64,000 nt of DNA from Megascapheus bottae. Its lineage: Eukaryota > Chordata > Mammalia > Rodentia > Geomyidae. The stretch spans positions 35,672,501 through 35,736,500 of the forward strand of contig JANJXV010000013.1 of the NCBI GenBank assembly GCA_024803745.1, given 5' to 3'. The notes below the pieces were generated by a model. It had not been told where the DNA came from. It ran no database searches and saw only the letters and a program-made list of their open reading frames with translations. A program made the translations under genes and the position numbers. Position 1 is the stretch's first letter; the number at the start of each line of letters is the position of its first letter. This document shows positions 22,037 to 33,355 of the stretch, piece after piece.

Positions 22037-22096
22037 GAACATGTTTCTGAATTCCGAATAATTTTGTGTCTTTCAGGGATACACATGAATCATCTT

Positions 22097-22322
22097 TTAT
22101 TTATTTATTTATTTGATCATGGGGCTTGAACTCTAGGCCTGGGCACTACCCCTGAGCTCTTCAGCTCAAAGATACCGCCCTACCCCACTTCCGGTTTTCT
22201 GGTGGTTAATTGGAACTAAGAGTCTCACAGACTTCAGTGCTGAGGCTGGCTTTGAACTGCGATCTTCAGATCTCAGCCTCCTGAGTAGCTAAGATTACAG
22301 GAGTAAGCCAGCTCGCCCCAGC
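22097..22322 (-). mobile_element. B1-Geo chimeric SINE
   Basis: Antisense copy preceded by an ATTT-repeat tail. Confidence 0.85.
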
Positions 22323-22545
22323 TTTATTTATTTTTTAAATTGGTGCTACTGGGGTTTGAATTCAGGGATTTGTACTTACTCCCCTTGCTTGCTCAGCTGG
22401 CACTTTGTCATTAGAAGCATACCTCCAGCCCTGCTTTTTGCAGGTTATTTTGTTGGAGATAGCCAGAATTTCTGCTATGGCTATCCTTGAACTGCCACAT
22501 CTCAGCTGAGTAAGTAGTTTATATTATAAGCATGAGTTACTTTCA
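22323..22545 (-). mobile_element. Degraded SINE, probably B1-Geo
   Basis: Weak match over GGTGCTACTGGGGTTTGAAT...GCATGAGTTAC. Confidence 0.45.
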
Positions 22546-22684
22546 TATGATAGTCTTCCTCCCCTTTTTTTTTTTGCTTTGTGCTTTTTTCATCCTTATG
22601 TTAACCCTATTAGTGATGTGGTTATGTGCATACATGTGTTTACCTTTACCTCTTCTTAGAAAGGAGTCCATTGTGAAAAATGTT

Positions 22685-22877
22685 TTATTTTTTCATTTTG
22701 TCCTGGGGTTTGAACTCGGGGCCTGGCACAGTCCTTGAGCTTTCTCAAGGCTGATGCTCTACCACTTGAGCCACAGCACCATTTCTGGCTTTTTCTCTGT
22801 ATGTGGTACTGAGCAATCCAACACAGGGCTTCATGAATGCTACGCCAGCACTCTACCACTAGGCCACACTCTGGCCC
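22685..22877 (-). mobile_element. IDL-Geo-type SINE
   Basis: Antisense dimer. The box B complement is eroded to GAGCAATCCAACACAGG. Confidence 0.85.
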
Positions 22878-23735
22878 CAGGATATTTTATTCTTTGCTAG
22901 GGCTTCCTGTTCACAAATGTATTCTTTATTTACATTGGAAAGTCTCTGTCTGTCTGTCATCTATATCTCTTTTATGTGTTGTTAGAAATGAAAACCAGTG
23001 ACTTGGCAATACTATGTAAGTCAAATGCTCTACCACTGTCTTTCTTACTTCCTTTCATTTGTTCATTCATTCATTCTTGGAAAAAGTGTAGTATCAGCAT
23101 GTACAAAAGATGTTATTCCTATTTACTGTTAAAGTTTAACTCTCATTTAAAAATTAATATAATTTCAAACTGAAATTATAGCAAGGAATGAAATTGATTT
23201 CTATGGGACTGCCATCCAGTTTATAAACTGAAAGATAACATATTGGAATTTCCTCACTTCTTTTCTTTCCATTCATGTTTGTCATTTCCATGTATGTTTT
23301 TCTGCCTTTACCTAATACTCAATACACCAAGAAACCTGGTACTAGAACTGTAGGGTAGTCAACCTTCTGTATCTGTAGATTCTACATTCATAGAGTCAAC
23401 CAACTAGGGAACTAAAATAGTTGAAAAATATGTATTTATACTAAATTTATAGTCTATTTTCCTTTTAGTATTCTCTAAATAATATTATGGCAAACTTTTA
23501 CATATTGTTTGCATTATAATAGTGTAATCTAGAGATGATTTGAGATAATGTGTGTGGGTTATGCATATATGGTGTATTATTTAAAGGACTTGAATATTCA
23601 CTGGATTTGGGGTATCCTTAAGGTATTCTAGAACCAATCCCCCTTAGATTCTGAGAAAAGTTTGTATAGTTTATTTCTTCTTTATCATATATTTTACAAT
23701 GAATGACACATGGTCTTCTATAACCTTTTTTCTTT

Positions 23736-23974
23736 CTTTTTTTTTTTTTGGTAGATCATAGGGCTTGAATGCAGCCTGGGCACTGTCCCTGAGCTCTTCA
23801 GCTCAAGGCTACCACCCTACTCTTGAGCCACGCCCCACTTCCCGTTTTCTAGAGGTTAATTGGAAGTAAGAGTCTCAGGTCCTTTTGTGCCTGAGCTGGC
23901 TTTGAACCTTGATCCTCAGACCTCAGCCTCCTGAGTAGCTAGGATTACAGGCGTGAGCTACCGTGCCTGGCTTA
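23736..23974 (-). mobile_element. B1-Geo chimeric SINE
   Basis: Well preserved antisense copy starting in a T run. Confidence 0.9.
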
Positions 23975-24857
23975 CAACTTGTTGTCTTTAGGGCCATGAA
24001 AAACAAAAAAATGAGAAAGTGGTTTTAGACTAAAGAGTAAGAAATATGACATAGACTGTCATTAAGTGGACAGCCCAATGAAATTTTCTCGCCCTGGATA
24101 AGAAAAAATGTATCTGTCCTGGAATGAATGACCAAGGACTGTGGTCATGCACACATGGATTGTATTAAATATTATAAATGAATCAAAGCTAAAATAATTG
24201 AGTGCCATAGAAAAGGCATAGTGATCTGAGAGAATGACTTATAAAGTCACATGTTGAGATATTGGAAAGAAAGTGATTAAAAAAAATACCTTCCAAGTAG
24301 ATGAGCTCAAAGTGTACATTCATAGAGTGATGCACACCTAATCACATTTGTATATATATTTAGTGAGATGGGTCAACATATAATAAAATCAAGTTGAAAA
24401 AATGTATTTCAAAAAAAGGAAATGATACAATCAACACCACCAAGTTTATATATGTAATTTAGGTTAATCCCTTTTATTACACTTAGTCAGTTCAGACATG
24501 TACCTTACCCTTGATTTTTGGCATTTTTGAAATGAATACATATTAAAATCAATGATATTTTTAATAGTTTTTCTTTTTTGAGTATGTGTGTATGTGGCGT
24601 GTAAATATATTATGACTGTTATAAGCCACACTTGTTTTTCAGTTTTCATTTCATAAATACATAACAGTATCCAGTAGTACTTTGGAGAATGTTATTTTTT
24701 TTTTTGCAAGGGTTGTGTCTTTGTGAGAATCTGACATATAGCAATATAACATATTTGTCTTCAACTTTGCTTTCTAAAGTGATTGTATTTTTCACTATCA
24801 TATGAGCATGTTAGTCTATTCTTTTTCAACTTTAGGTATCCTGTTTTTGCCATTTAT

Positions 24858-25073
24858 TTATCAGTTGTGGGACTTGACCTCTGGGCCTGGACGCTATCCC
24901 TGAGCTCTTCAGCTCAAGGCTACCTCCCTACCTCTTGAGCCACAGTGCCACTCCAGTTTTATGTTGGTTAATTAGAGATGAGTCTCACCAACTTTAGTTC
25001 CTGGGCTGGTTTTGAACCACGATCCTGAGATCTTACCCTCCTGAGTAGCTAGGATTACAGTCATGAGTCTCTT
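24858..25073 (-). mobile_element. B1-Geo chimeric SINE
   Basis: Antisense copy, complete apart from the terminal few bases of the head. Confidence 0.85.
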
Positions 25074-25194
25074 ATTTAAAGAAAAACCTTCAAAAATTGA
25101 TAATATATTGAAAGAATAGTATCAATTTAAGCTGGATGTGATTAAAAAAACCAAAGTATTACACAAGGGTTAAAACTTTAGATACTCCAGTTTT

Positions 25195-25430
25195 TTTCTA
25201 TTTTTTTTATTGTAATTAGTAAAAGGGTTACATGATATTTGCCAGATAGAAGGTGCATTAATTCACATACATTGATACCCTTTCACATGTCTTGGTACCC
25301 ATTACCCTCCCCCCCCCCACACCCCCCACCCGTCTTGGTTTTCCCCCCTTCCTTATCAAATTTCAAATAACCAAATACAAATAAATTCAATATATCAGAT
25401 AACAAAGTGAGATACTATAACAATATGAGA
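25195..25430 (-). mobile_element. L1 3' end containing the G-run, longer copy
   Basis: On the minus strand: a G-rich tract, AATGGGTACCAAGACATGTG, ATTAATGCACCTTCTATCTG, then ACAATAAAAAA. Unlike the copies at 29445 and 30332, sequence continues upstream of the G-run (GGAAGGGGGGAAAACCAAG). It therefore shows what normally precedes the run. Confidence 0.7.
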
Positions 25431-25835
25431 TTTTTTTTTTTTGTAGTTAGTCTTTGGTACAGGAAGTTGGAAATGTCATTGGTGAAGAGTTTTAATCTTA
25501 TTTGTCTTTTTGAAGAAAATTCTAGTACTCCAGTGGAGAATAAATTAGCATATGTGGATGTAAAACGTTACAAAGCAAGGGACAAATACAGCATAAAATT
25601 GTCTGGATGGATTCATGTAGAATGTAGCCATTCTGTGAGTACAGTTTAGGGAATCAGTAACCTAGACAGCCATCTTCCTGCTTGCTTTTCTTTTAGTCAA
25701 CTTCTTCAATCTTTTTGGTGAGGTTAGTATGAATTGGACAATACTGAAGTAAGTAGCCACCAATTTAATCTCTGTAAAATAGAACATAACTGCATGTATT
25801 TTAACTTGATTGTCTACAATGACAAAGAAATATAG

Positions 25836-26078
25836 TGAAGTTGGGCATCAGTGGCTCATGCCTGTACTCCTAGCTATTCAGGAGGCTGAGATGTGAGGAT
25901 TATGGTTTGAAACCAGCCTACAGAGGAAAGTTTGTAAGACTTTTACCTCCAATAAACTACTCAGAAAAAGCCAGAAGTAAAGTTAAGGCTCTAGAGGGAG
26001 AGCATAAGCCTTGACAAAGAAACTCAGCAACCGCACCTAGGCCCAGAGTGTAAACTCCAGGACTGACAAAAATAAGAG
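25836..26078 (+). mobile_element. B1-Geo chimeric SINE, diverged
   Basis: Sense copy: CATGCCTGTACTCCTAGCTA head and a Geo-like tail with GCATAAGCCTTGACAAAG. Confidence 0.75.
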
Positions 26079-26412
26079 GAAAAAAGTGGGTTGAATTATA
26101 AGTAAACCAACTTGTTTACTAGAAAATCAGTATATAAAAATTAATAATATACAAAAGAAGTTACTATTGGATTTAATTAATCTCCCATTTGTTTTATAAT
26201 ATGTATTATGTTGTCAAAGTAATAGAATTTGTAAACCTTAAACTTAACTGTGAGAATTATGCCATACATCTTTGTTTGGTAATGGTAGAATTAGAAGAAT
26301 GTTAATACACTATTTGATAATATCCACTGTAGATGCAGCAAAGAGATTGAAGTGGATGTGATTTAACAGTATTGACAATCACTTAACTTGTCATTTGAAA
26401 ATTAACTCTGGG

Positions 26413-26632
26413 AAGGGCTGGGAACGTGGCCTAGGGGTAGAGTGCTGGCCCAGTGTGCATGAAGCCCTGGGTTCACTTCCTCGGTACCACATACAGAGAA
26501 AAAGCCAGAAAGCGGTGCTGTGGCTCAGGTGGTAGAGTGCTAGCCTTGAGAATGCTCAAGTACAGTGCCCAGGCCCTCACTTCAAGCCCCAGGACTGGAG
26601 GAAAAAAAAAAAAAGAAGAAAGAAAGAAAGAA
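26413..26632 (+). mobile_element. IDL-Geo-type SINE
   Basis: Sense dimer with a GAAAGAAA-rich tail. Confidence 0.9.
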
Positions 26633-26656
26633 AACTTGAAAATTAAGTTAGATAGT

Positions 26657-26660
<4 letters not shown>

Positions 26661-26688
<28 letters not shown>

Positions 26689-26783
26689 AGGAAAGTAAGA
26701 TAGGATCTCAATATGTAGTCCAGGCAGGCTTGAGTATTGGGATTGTATACTTGTATGTGCCACCACACCACACCTAATATTCG
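26661..26783 (-). mobile_element. B1-like monomeric SINE
   Basis: Antisense monomer (TAGTCCAGGCAGGCTTGAG...TGTGCCACCACACCAC) with a T28 run. Confidence 0.7.
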
Positions 26784-27059
26784 TAACAATTTCTCTATTT
26801 TTTTCAAGTATGGGCCAAATGAACTGAAGTGCCCTCTGTAATGATTTGGGAATGCAAACTAATATCAATTAGTCTTAGTTGTAGTGTTTAGTATTTTTCA
26901 TCAGTAACTCAAATGAAAGGCCTAAGTGTTCTTTTTAGGCTCTGACAGCAGTAAGCATTGGCTAATAGTGTAGCAGTGATGATGAAGAATTATAGATGTC
27001 TCTTCAAACCTGTTAAGATGGCTGTTAGAAATGAGGAAGTGTGGAGAATGATGAAAGGC

Positions 27060-27156
27060 ATGACAGTGATCAAAGATGCATTGTATTCACAAACTGCTTT
27101 GTTGAATGGCAACTCCTTTGTCTGGCAATAAAAACAAAAACAAAAACAAAAACAAG
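27060..27156 (+). mobile_element. L1-like 3' end
   Basis: GATGCATTGTATTCACAAAC, then GGCAATAAAAACAAAAAC tail. Probably the terminus of a retroposon whose 5' part is unclear. Confidence 0.4.
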
Positions 27157-27405
27157 CTTTTTTGGGGGGGAGGGGTGGGAGGTCAGTTATGGGGTTTGAA
27201 CTCTGGGCCTTGGCCCTATCCCTGAGCTCTTCAGCTCAAAGCAAGTGCTCTACCATTTGAGCCACAGTGCCACTTGCAGTTTTCTGGTGGTTAATTGGAG
27301 ATAAGAGTCTCCTAGATTTTTGTGTTTGGCTGGCTTTAACCGCAATCCTCAGATCTCAGCCTCCTTAGTAGCTAGGATTATAGGCTTGAGCCACTACTGC
27401 CCAGC
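27157..27405 (-). mobile_element. B1-Geo chimeric SINE
   Basis: Antisense copy preceded by a G-rich TTTTGGGGGGGAGGGG. Confidence 0.85.
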
Positions 27406-27424
27406 CTTTTGTTTTTTTTTTTTT

Positions 27425-28185
27425 TTAAGGAAGTAGTTGTGGTTGTGGAGAAATGTGAATCTTTGTGTGCTGCTGGTGGGAATGTAAAATGGCAGAACTG
27501 TAATGGAAAATTGGTGTGGCAGTGATACAAAAGAATCAGAATTACCAGCAATTGTACTTCTAGGTATATCAAAAGAGATACTTGTTGGGGCCAGGAGCTT
27601 GGCCTACTGGTAGAGTGCTTGCCTAGGATGCCTGAAAACATGAGTTCAATTCCTTGGTATCACATATAGAAAAAGCCAGAAGTGGTGCTATGCCCAAGGA
27701 CAGTGTTCAGGCCCTGAGTTCAAGCCCCAGGACTGGCAAATAAAATAAAATATAGAGATATTTGTATACCTATGTGCATAGCAACATTATATGTATTAGT
27801 CAAATCATAGAAGCAACCCAAGTATCCAAAGATGGATAAATAAAATGCATACACACTATCAAATGCTGTTTAGTCTTACAAAGGAAGAAAATCCCACCAC
27901 CTACTATTTGGAATCTTAAAGACTATATGGTAAGTCACAAAAGGCAAATACTGTATGAGACAAGTTATGAGTTATAACTAGATTAGTCATAGTCAGTAGT
28001 GATTGCTATAGGAGAAAGAACACAAGGAATTACTGTTTACTGACTGTAGAGTTTGGCTAATACGAGGGATGTTGGAATGATGGTGATGATCATGCAATAT
28101 GAATGTACTTTATGTCTCTGAATAGAACACTTAAAAATGGTGTAAGGATAAAGTCCATTATATTACACAATCATATTTTTTTAAA
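27425..28185 (+). mobile_element. Ancient L1, ORF2 3' end and 3' UTR
   Basis: Matches the general mammalian L1 pattern: GCTGGTGGGAATGTAAAATG, an AGCAATTGTACTTCTAGGTA region, GATGGATAAATAAAATGC, then a purine-rich 3' UTR. The reading frame is broken throughout. A sense IDL-Geo SINE interrupts it at 27589-27752. Confidence 0.85.
27589..27752 (+). mobile_element. IDL-Geo-type SINE inside the L1
   Basis: It sits between AGAGATACTTGT and AGAGATATTTGT, an imperfect TSD. Part of the Geo monomer around the box A-like site is deleted. Confidence 0.85.
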
Positions 28186-28444
28186 AGGAGAAGACTTGAA
28201 AAGTAGAGATTTTGGCATGTAGGAAAGAAATTTAATAAGGAGAATGCATGGCATTATTACTTTTTATTATTAAATCTCTTTGTCATGTCAGAATATATTT
28301 AATGGAAGAGCTCTTACATATCAGAATTTGACAGAAAGTAATTCAGAAATTTCATATTAGCTAATGAATTGACTACATTAGTAAAGTATTTCTATCTTCT
28401 CTCTTTCAGAAAGCTAGATATTATGTGTAATGAAAAATGAGGAT

Positions 28445-28580
28445 GCTAACTGGGTATGGTGACACATGCCTGGAGTCTTGCAACTGGGGAGGCTAAGCAG
28501 TAGAGTTGAAAGAGGCCATCCTAGGGCCATGTGGAGAGAACCTGACTCCCCAAAGCCAAAACAACAGCAAAAAGGGCAAA
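28445..28580 (+). mobile_element. B1-like monomeric SINE
   Basis: Sense monomer starting CTGGGTATGGTGACACATGC with a CAAAACAACAGCAAAAAG tail. Confidence 0.75.
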
Positions 28581-28930
28581 AAATATCTCACTTCATCTAG
28601 CAGTAGTCAGACCAGACTGTGGTCAGTATTGGTTACATTGCTAGTTGGAGCAGTGTGAAAAGATGAGAACCATTTGGAGAGGGATCAGATGGGATTTAAA
28701 GTTTACAGAGTGGATGGGTAAAATGTATTCAGTAGTCTATTTGATTGCTATCATAAGACTCCTTGGACTGAGTAATTTATAAAAGATGTTTATTGGGCAT
28801 GCTTTTGTACATTGGGAAGGTCTAAGGTCAAGGCACCAGCACATTCAGTAGCTAGGGAACAAAGGCTCTGCTTCAAAGATGTACCTACCTCTAGCTTTGA
28901 TGTCAACCTGTGGAAAGGGTGTTACAAGCT

Positions 28931-29017
28931 CCCTGTCTGTCTCTCTGTCTCTCTCTCCTTCTCTCTCCCTCTGTCTGTCTCTGTCTCTCTCCCCCTGCCT
29001 ATCTCTCTCTCTCTCTG
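28931..29017. repeat. CT-rich (CTGT/CT)n tract
   Basis: Pyrimidine-rich array of CTGTCT and CTCT units, just before an antisense B1-like monomer. Confidence 0.9.
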
Positions 29018-29020
29018 CAG

Positions 29021-29104
29021 TTTTTTTTTTTTTTATGACAGTGTCTTGATATATAGCCCATACTGGCTTTGTTAGATTACAGGTCTGAGCCACCACTACT
29101 AGCA
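29021..29104 (-). mobile_element. B1-like monomeric SINE, partial
   Basis: T run, then GTGTCTTGATATATAGCCC...GAGCCACCACTACTAGC. Confidence 0.65.
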
Positions 29105-29311
29105 CCAAAGCCTCTCTGCCACCACCCCACCTCTAGTATACTAGGATTTGAACTAAAGGCTTCATTCATGCTCAACTTGCTTGCTCTATCGACTGAACTG
29201 TGCTTCTATCCTAGCTTTTGCTGTTCTTTTTCCAAGGTCCCATACCAGGACTCAGACTCAAAACTATGATTTTGGTCACAGACTAGCACTCTTAACAACT
29301 GAACCATGCCT

Positions 29312-29685
29312 CCAACCATTTTTGCTTGATCTCAAGGCCTGAGCACTGTCCTTGAGCTTCTTTGTTTAAGGCTAGTGCACTGCTACTCGAGCCACACCTC
29401 CACTTCTGGCCTTTTGGTAGCTACAGATAAGAGTCTGAGTTTCTGGGGGGTGTGGGGGGGGAGGGAAATGGGTACCAAGACATGTGAAAGGGTATCAATG
29501 TACGTGAATTAATGCACCTTCAATCTGGCAAATATCATGTAACCCTTTTACTAATTACAATAAAAAAATGCAAAAAAAAAAAAAAAAGAGTCTGAGTTTT
29601 CTGGCTAGGTTGGCGTTGAACTATGATCCAAGATGTCAGTCTCCTCAATAGGTAGGTGAGTCAGCCACCGGTACTTGGTCTGCTG
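29312..29685 (-). mobile_element. B1-Geo SINE split by an L1 tail
   Basis: The SINE begins in its Geo part, is interrupted at 29445-29585, and resumes with GAGTCTGAGTTTTCTGGCTA to finish its B1-like head near 29685. Confidence 0.8.
29445..29585 (+). mobile_element. Very short L1 3' end starting at a G-run
   Basis: About 140 bases: GGGGGGTGTGGGGGGGGAGG, AATGGGTACCAAGACATGTG, an ACAATAAAAAAATG end and an A tail. AAGAGTCTGAGTTTCT at 29429-29444 recurs with one extra T at 29586-29602, a TSD. The insertion starts on the first G of the run. Confidence 0.8.
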
Positions 29686-29784
29686 GTTATTTTTGGAGAT
29701 AGAATCTCTCAGATTTTTCCTGCTAAGCATGATTTCAAACTTATACTCTGGATCTTAGCTTCCAAAGTAGTTCAGGAGTAGTGC

Positions 29785-29963
29785 CTTTGTTTTTGTTCCA
29801 GTCCTGGGCTTGAACTCAGGGCATGGGAGCTATCCCTGAAATACTTTTGCTAACGTGTAGTGAAGAGTCTCACAGTCTTTACTGCCTGAGCTGCCTTCAA
29901 ACTTTGATCCTTAGATCTGTTTTCTGAGTAGATAGGATTACAGGTGTGGGCCACCAGTGCCTG
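29785..29963 (-). mobile_element. B1-Geo chimeric SINE, internally shortened
   Basis: Antisense copy whose Geo part is collapsed (CTATCCCTGAAATACTTTTG). Confidence 0.7.
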
Positions 29964-30331
29964 AAAGGCCTCTTTTATAAAAAAGCATTCTTCCCATTAG
30001 TGGGAAGGAGCTCTTATGACTTAGCTACCTCCTAAAGACCTCAGTTCTGGAAGTTGAGTTTCAACACAGACATTCTGAGTGGACACATTTAGCATATGTC
30101 AGGTTAAAGTACTTGAAATAATCAAGCCTGAGGTCTAGAAGCTTAACGATTACTCTAATAAGAGTCTTTACTATATTCCTGAGTAATACTTTATAGGCAG
30201 TCCTAGTTTACTAAGGGATGATATTTCAAAACTTCCTTCCTTAGTTTATAAGAGCAAATGACAAAGTCATGAATAATGTAGCTGAAGAGTGTAACACAGT
30301 ATATATTACAATGAAAAAAAAATAGAAAATA

Positions 30332-30457
30332 GGGGGGGTGGGGGGGAGGGTAATGGGTACCAAGACCTGTGAAAGGGTATCAATGTATGTGAATTAATGC
30401 ACCTTATATCTGGCAAATATCATGTAACCCTTTTATTAATTACAATAAAAATATTTT
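30332..30457 (+). mobile_element. Very short L1 3' end starting at a G-run
   Basis: Same tail as at 29445, again beginning at the G-run (GGGGGGGTGGGGGGGAGGG). It is flanked by an A-rich duplicated target ending AATAGAAAATA on both sides. Confidence 0.8.
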
Positions 30458-30774
30458 AAAAAATAGAAAATAAAACTACCAAACAGTGTTTTGGGCTCTA
30501 TCTTCAGGTTTTAGTAATTCCTGTGTGTGTAGCACAGCATATAATTCATAAACATGGTACATACCTTATCTTATCTTATCTGGTTATTACTTTATGTGAT
30601 GGAGGGGGGTAAGAGATGGGGAAGACTTAATACCTGGACATGACAGGGAGTCTCAGTAGTCAGGTTAATTGGTAATTTACATTTTGTCTTTGTATTCTTT
30701 TATAATTGTTTATAGCATATCACCTCTATTTTTTCAGATGTCTGGGAATGTGTTATGTGATATTCATCTCTATA

Positions 30775-30868
30775 TATTTTTAATTTTTTGTTATTATAAG
30801 GGGTTATAGGTACATAAGTCAGGTAGAGAGTACGTTTCTTTTTGGGCAATGTCACCCCTTCCCTGTCT
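30775..30868 (-). mobile_element. L1 3' end fragment
   Basis: Antisense AAGTCAGGTAGAGAGTACGT and CAATGTCACCCCTTCCCTGT match the complement of the tail at 5775-5975. Confidence 0.6.
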
Positions 30869-31037
30869 CTCCTAGTCCTGGGCTTGAGCTCAGGGCCTGG
30901 GCACTGTCCTTGGACTTTCTCAAGGCTATAGCTCTACCACTTGAGCCTCAGCACCACTTCTGGCTTTTTTCTATGTGTATAGAACCAAGGAATCGAACCT
31001 GAGCCTTTGTGCATGCTAGGCCAAACTCCTGGCCCCT
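30869..31037 (-). mobile_element. IDL-Geo-type SINE, partial
   Basis: Antisense copy without a T run. The ID head has lost the CAAGCACTCTACCACT segment. Confidence 0.8.
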
Positions 31038-32096
31038 CTCCAAGTTTATTTTTAAAAATTTCTTTTGAGATTAGTCCTTTAGAGCATGAGGACTGAAAAT
31101 TAGTTGATGAGTGATGACTGCTGCGAGCACCCATGCTTGGCCTTTTCTCATAGCCCTGGCTTCCTTACAGCATGTGTCACACTTGTCACGTGGTAGCTCA
31201 GGGCTGCAAACACTGGTGTGTAAGCAACAAGGCAAAGTACGTTCTTCTGACCTGCCCTTGGAAATGACAGTGTTAACCTATGCTGGTATCTCCCAACCTG
31301 TCCTGAGCTTGACCAAGGCTGGAGTGGATCAGCAGTTCTTACTGCAAAACTGATAGAGTCACAAATAATTTTCAACTCCCACAAAAGGGAATTTGGAAAT
31401 GATTCCACATTTCAACTGGAGAAATGAAGACGCTGACCTAGAAACTGTCTAGAACTTTCCCATGGCACACAGCAGGTGGGATGGAGTAATGGGAAATGGA
31501 AGTTTGGCTTCAGGCTCAGCAGCCAGCTCATTGCACAGACAGAGCCTTGGTCAGAGAAACAGTTTATGTCAGTTATTACTGCCTGGATGACTTGTTTAAC
31601 AAAGTGCCCCAAAGTGGTTTATAAAAGTCATTGTTGCCACCCATATGTTCATGGGCTGTGAGGCTGTTAATCTCTGTTAACTCTGGCTATTGCTGGGGCT
31701 ACTGAGATCTCTGTGGGTACAGGGCCACCAGAGTTTCTGTATGACAGGCAGGGATTGAATGATGTTACCATTAGCCAAGGAAGGTACAAAGGACTGGCAT
31801 CTGTTGGAATCTTGTAGCATATCTGAAGACCCATCACAGGATCCTTCTGGTCCTATGGGGAAGTCTAGGTATTCCTGCCTTCTTTGTCCCCACTGACAAA
31901 GCTCTCTCCATCACACCTGAAGAGACATCCAGAATGCAGCTTACTAATGACGGCAGCAAGGACTGTGGTTCTTCCTATCTTTATGCTCTGCCGACTCCTT
32001 GTGCTTGATTATCTTTAGTGTATTGCTGTAAGGCTCTAAGAGGGCTACTCCATTGCAAATTACCATGACTTTTATTTTTGTGGTTGCTGTTTTTTC

Positions 32097-32303
32097 TTTT
32101 TTCTTTTTTTTTTTTGTTGTTGTTGCCAGTCCTGGGCTTGGGCTCAGGGCCTGAGCACTGACTGTCCTTGGGTTTTTTCAAGGCTAGAGCTCTACCACTT
32201 GATCCACAACACCACTTCCGGCTTCTTATGTGGTACCAAGGAATTGAAACCAGGTCTTCCTGCATGCTAGGCAAACACTACCACTAGGCCAGATTCCCAG
32301 CCC
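32097..32303 (-). mobile_element. IDL-Geo-type SINE
   Basis: Complete antisense dimer with a GTTGTTGTT-containing tail. Confidence 0.85.
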
Positions 32304-32305
32304 TG

Positions 32306-32436
32306 GTTTTTTCTTTTTGTTTTTGTTTTTTTTCTTGATGTAGAGTCTTAAGGTGGCATAGCCCAGTTTGCCTTGACCTTGTTATTTGCCTGACTGAATG
32401 CTGGGATTATAGTCACGTTTCATCATGTCCAACTCA
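32306..32436 (-). mobile_element. B1-like monomeric SINE, diverged
   Basis: Antisense monomer: TGCTGGGATTATAGTCACG and CATCATGTCCAACTC. Confidence 0.6.
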
Positions 32437-32531
32437 AAATCTCTCACAATTTCTCAGCACTGCACTCAAGGCTGGAAGAAAAAGACTGTTCTAATTCTTC
32501 AGAAAAATTATTTTGTTAAAATTAGCATACA

Positions 32532-32597
32532 TTTCAATTAGCAATAATCGTGCCTTGGATAAACCTCATTGGCTAGATACTGCCACTGTGCAAAGCT
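32532..32597 (-). pseudogene. U4 snRNA retropseudogene, 3' truncated
   Basis: On the minus strand the 66 bases match U4 snRNA nucleotides 1-67. Three former CpG positions have become CpA and one G is missing after TATC. It keeps the exact U4 5' end and stops after the ATTGAAA that follows the 5' stem-loop region, so it cannot make functional U4. Direct repeats of 23 bases with one mismatch flank it (32516-32538 and 32597-32619). The upstream repeat overlaps the U4 3' end by about seven bases. Confidence 0.92.
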
Positions 32598-32619
32598 TAA
32601 AATTAGCATATATTTCAAT

Positions 32620-32690
32620 ATGAAGGGATTTCATTGTGACATTTCTATACATGCACATATGTACTTTGAACAAATTCATCCATTAACAGC
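32620..32690 (-). mobile_element. L1 3' end fragment
   Basis: Antisense ATTTCATTGTGACATTTCTA and CAAATTCATCCATTAACA, typical of rodent L1 3' ends. Confidence 0.55.
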
Positions 32691-32762
32691 CATGGCTATT
32701 ACAAAGAATGTTTTATTGTTAATCTGTGTCTAGGTAATATAGTTTAAAAATTAGGAGAATCA

Positions 32763-32971
32763 GCTGGGCATAGTGGCTCACGCCAGATCTGAGGATCAAG
32801 GTTCAAAGCCAGCCTGGGCACAAAAGCACCTAAGACTCTTATCTCCAATTAACCTCTAGAAAATGGGGAAATGGGGCTTGGCTCAAGGGTAGGGTGGTAG
32901 CCTTGAGCTGAAGAGCTCAGGGACATGGCCCAGGCCCAGAGGTAGTGTAGTAGCCCACTAAAAAAAAAAAA
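32763..32971 (+). mobile_element. B1-Geo chimeric SINE
   Basis: Sense copy. The segment between CTCACGCC and AGATCTGAGG is deleted, as is the final part of the tail. Confidence 0.8.
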
Positions 32972-33009
32972 GGATTTTTTCAGTGGAGTTTCATTTCATT
33001 CAAAGAATG

Positions 33010-33112
33010 ATAAAGCTAGTGGTAGTGGCTTACACCTATACCCCTATCTGTTCAGCCCTCTGAGACTTGGAAGATAGAGATTCAAAACTAGCCAAAGGAG
33101 GAAAATCTGTTG
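33010..33112 (+). mobile_element. B1-like SINE, diverged
   Basis: Sense GCTAGTGGTAGTGGCTTACA and TACCCCTATCTGTTCAG. Confidence 0.55.
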
Positions 33113-33225
33113 AATATAGCCTGGGTGCTGTCCCTTAGCTTTTTAGCACAAGGTTGACATTGTACTACTTGAGCCATAGTTCCGTTTTTGTTGTTCTTTT
33201 TTTTATGTTATATAAAATTGTCAGA

Positions 33226-33320
33226 TTTTTTTATTGTAATTAATAAAAGGGTTACATGATATTTGCCAGATAGAAGGTGCATTAATTCACATATATTGAT
33301 ACCATTTCACATGTCTTGGT
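33226..33320 (-). mobile_element. L1 3' end, truncated before the G-run
   Basis: Antisense copy of the tail family seen at 29445, ending at CACATGTCTTGGT. Confidence 0.75.
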
Positions 33321-33355
33321 CCTGTTGTTCTACTGGAGATAGAGTTGCAAAGACT

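Noticed and set aside
25407..25649. 80-codon open frame downstream of an L1 tail
   Set aside because: No recognisable domain, short, and next to L1 3' sequence. It is probably part of the L1 3' UTR on the other strand or chance.
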